Source: an uncultured Burkholderiales bacterium (GTDB lineage: Bacteria > Pseudomonadota > Gammaproteobacteria > Burkholderiales > Burkholderiaceae_C). Taken from it: 7,192 nt of DNA. Position numbers and translations under genes: made by a program. The stretch spans positions 1 to 7,192 of the forward strand of contig CAIODE010000401.1 of NCBI GenBank assembly GCA_903856875.1. The letters run 5' to 3'. Positions 5,704 through 7,192 of this stretch are shown in pieces; within the stretch, counting starts at the first letter, position 1; each line of letters begins with the position of its first letter. The notes beneath the pieces are model-generated. The model had not been told where the DNA came from. It made no database searches and saw only the letters and a list, made by a program, of their open reading frames with translations.

Positions 5704-6536
5704 TGCGCTCAATTTTGAAATCCTCATCTGTCGCACACAAACTTCGGCATGTAGCGTTGAGCCTAGTCATGACAGGTTTGACAGTGCATGCCGTGGCCCA
5801 ATCCATAGTCATGTCGTCCACCACTTCCACTGAACAATCAGGTTTGTTTGGGTACTTGTTGCCTGAGTTTAAAATGGCCACAGGCATTGACACCAAAGTC
5901 GTGGCACTGGGTACGGGTCAAGCGCTTGACATGGCTGGCCGAGGCGATGCCGATGTGGTGTTTGTGCACGATCAGCCTGCCGAAGAAAAATTTGTAGCGG
6001 AAGGTTTTGGCCTTAAGCGATTTGCGGTGATGTACAACGATTTTGTGGTGGTGGGGCCACAAGCTGATCCTGCCAATGCAAAAGGCAATGACATTGTGGC
6101 TGCTTTGAAAAAAATTGCAGCCAGCAATGCAGGCTTTATCTCCCGCGGCGATAAGAGTGGCACGCATGCAGCTGAGTTGCGATTTTGGACGCAAGCTACT
6201 TTGGCTGACAAAAAAGGAAGCGGTTACAAAGAATGTGGCTGTGGCATGGGCCCCGCGTTGAACATTGGCGCTTCAACCGGTGCCTATGTATTAACCGACC
6301 GCGGCACTTGGCTGAACTTCAAAAATCGTGCCGACTTGAAAGTCTTGGTGGAAGGCGATGCCAAGTTGTTCAACCAATATGGTGTGATGGTGGTGAACCC
6401 CGCAAAACATGCTCATGTGAAGCAAGCCTATGCCCAAAAGTTTGTAGACTGGATTGTTTCTGCCAACGGACAAGCTGCCATTGCGGCTTACAAAATTAAC
6501 GGCGAGTCTGTGTTCTTTCCAAACGCAGGCAAGTGA
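5703..6536 (+). CDS. tupA: Tungstate-binding periplasmic protein TupA
   Basis: This 277-residue periplasmic binding protein captures tungstate with high affinity for TupBC. A basic N-terminus, a hydrophobic core and AVA at 30-32 form a Sec signal peptide, and mature protein probably starts at Q33. Family motifs follow: SSTTSTEQSG at 38-47, the counterpart of the oxyanion-binding TTTS motif of TupA; LGTGQALDMAGRGDADVVFVH at 69-89; and SRGDKSGTH at 147-155, whose arginine belongs to the binding site in studied TupA proteins. Here the first Thr of TTTS is Ser, and the segment usually AGQGMG is CGCGMG (178-183), with two cysteines. The start is the ATG at 5703, overlapping the tupC stop as TAATG, with AAGG 9 bases upstream; the earlier ATG at 5649 would lie inside tupC and spoil the signal peptide. 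It is last in the operon instead of first. Molybdate as a second ligand cannot be excluded. Confidence 0.9.
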   Translation: MRSILKSSSVAHKLRHVALSLVMTGLTVHAVAQSIVMSSTTSTEQSGLFGYLLPEFKMATGIDTKVVALGTGQALDMAGRGDADVVFVHDQPAEEKFVAEGFGLKRFAVMYNDFVVVGPQADPANAKGNDIVAALKKIAASNAGFISRGDKSGTHAAELRFWTQATLADKKGSGYKECGCGMGPALNIGASTGAYVLTDRGTWLNFKNRADLKVLVEGDAKLFNQYGVMVVNPAKHAHVKQAYAQKFVDWIVSANGQAAIAAYKINGESVFFPNAGK

Positions 6537-6540
6537 CGGC

Positions 6541-7192
6541 TTAACTTGAACGGCCTGTAAAGCAAACAGGCGCCGAAGGATCAATGGCAGGTCCTTCGTG
6601 TGAATTTTTGGCGTGCGCCACATCCATGTCTCGCGGCAAAGGCACGCCATTTTTCACAGCCAACACTTCGGCCATGATGCTGACCGCAATTTCTGCGGGT
6701 GTTTTGCTGCCAATGTAAATACCAATGGGACCACGCAGCCTGGCCAGTGAGGTTTCGGTTTGATCGAAGTGCTCAATCATGCGCTGCTGGCGCAAAACGT
6801 TGTTGCGCCTAGAGCCAATGGCGCCAATGTAGAAGGCTTCAGTCTCCAGTGCTGCCAACAGTGCCAAGTCGTCTAGCTTGGGATCGTGCGTGAGCGCAAT
6901 CACGCAACTGCGCCTGTCAGGTTTGAAACTCAGCACCAAATCGTCGGGCATGTCGTGTTTGACCGTGACGCCTGCCACTGACCATGCACCTCTGTACTCT
7001 TCGCGAGGATCGCACACCGTGACAGCAAAGCCATTGAAGAGTGCCATGGTGGCCAAGTACTCTGTCATCTGGCCTGCGCCAATGAGCAGCATTCGGTACT
7101 CCGGGCCAAAGGTGTTGGTGAGTTGCGTTTCATCAATTTGCAATTCACTGGGCGCGTTGGTGGCTGTGAGGGTGACAAGGCCAGTTTTTAAG
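6541..7192 (-). CDS. xdhC: XdhC/CoxI-family protein, C-terminal Rossmann domain (5' end cut by window)
   Basis: XdhC proteins bind molybdenum cofactor and deliver it, after sulfuration, to xanthine-dehydrogenase-type molybdoenzymes; the wider family also includes CoxI-like maturation factors. The 216 visible residues cover the Rossmann-fold domain: LLIGAGQMTEYLATMA at 35-50 (nucleotide-binding glycine motif), CDPREEYRG at 60-68, an LTHDPKLDD segment, YIGAIGSRR, and the highly typical PIGIYIGSKTPAEIAVSIMAE. The frame is open to the window edge, so the N-terminal XdhC_CoxI domain, which should carry the conserved cysteine, lies outside. A TTG at 7141-7143 is in frame but sits in the middle of this frame and is not a likely start. 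The gene converges with tupA, the stop codons being only 4 bp apart. Its exact client enzyme cannot be told from this window. Confidence 0.9.
   Translation of the reverse strand, partial: LKTGLVTLTATNAPSELQIDETQLTNTFGPEYRMLLIGAGQMTEYLATMALFNGFAVTVCDPREEYRGAWSVAGVTVKHDMPDDLVLSFKPDRRSCVIALTHDPKLDDLALLAALETEAFYIGAIGSRRNNVLRQQRMIEHFDQTETSLARLRGPIGIYIGSKTPAEIAVSIMAEVLAVKNGVPLPRDMDVAHAKNSHEGPAIDPSAPVCFTGRSS
6553..6571. repeat. Small inverted repeat GCCTGT-N7-ACAGGC at the tupA/xdhC junction
   Basis: Perfect 6-bp arms flank a 7-base loop inside the last codons of xdhC, 16 bases after the tupA stop. No T tract follows on the plus strand, so it does not meet the criteria for an intrinsic terminator, though it could help stabilise the tupA transcript 3' end. 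It is the only hairpin I see near the end of the tup operon. Confidence 0.3.

Overview
This window looks like chromosomal DNA from a Gram-negative bacterium, most likely a betaproteobacterium of the order Burkholderiales (Comamonadaceae-like). The reasons are the TakP-type TRAP transporter, a tungstate transporter of proteobacterial type with a periplasmic binding protein, an XdhC-family gene, and an intermediate GC content with heavy use of TTG for leucine. The taxonomic call is an inference from gene style; no rRNA or marker gene is present. Coding density is high, no gene-free stretch exceeds about 135 bp, and no mobile element, CRISPR array, tRNA or rRNA was seen.

Left part (1-2844): a TRAP (tripartite ATP-independent periplasmic) transporter of the 2-oxo acid (TakP-like) group. 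The large membrane permease runs rightward and enters from outside the window. The periplasmic binding protein runs leftward on the other strand. Their ends converge on a perfect 34-bp inverted repeat, A-rich on one side and T-rich on the other, which should work as a shared bidirectional terminator. The small permease (DctQ type) is not in the window and is expected just to the left.

Middle and right part (2974-6536): a tungstate (possibly also molybdate) uptake locus. A leftward regulator joins a ModE/LysR-type winged helix-turn-helix to a C-terminal periplasmic-binding-protein-like sensor domain. It is divergent from the rightward operon tupB-tupC-tupA, which encodes the ABC permease, the ATPase and the periplasmic tungstate-binding protein. 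The operon is tightly coupled: tupB and tupC overlap by ATGA, and tupC and tupA overlap by TAATG. The 133-bp divergent intergenic region is where the regulator would be expected to bind, and it holds an inverted repeat (CTGAAC-N9-GTTCAG).

Right edge (6541-7192): the C-terminal Rossmann domain of an XdhC/CoxI-family protein, leftward, cut by the window edge. It ends 4 bp from the tupA stop codon. XdhC proteins handle molybdenum cofactor for xanthine-dehydrogenase-type enzymes, so the right half of the window has a coherent molybdenum/tungsten theme: take up the metal oxyanion, sense it, and deliver the cofactor. The most noteworthy element is the regulator, which lacks the Mop/TOBE sensor of classical ModE and appears to sense its ligand with a domain of the same general fold class as the transporter's own binding protein.
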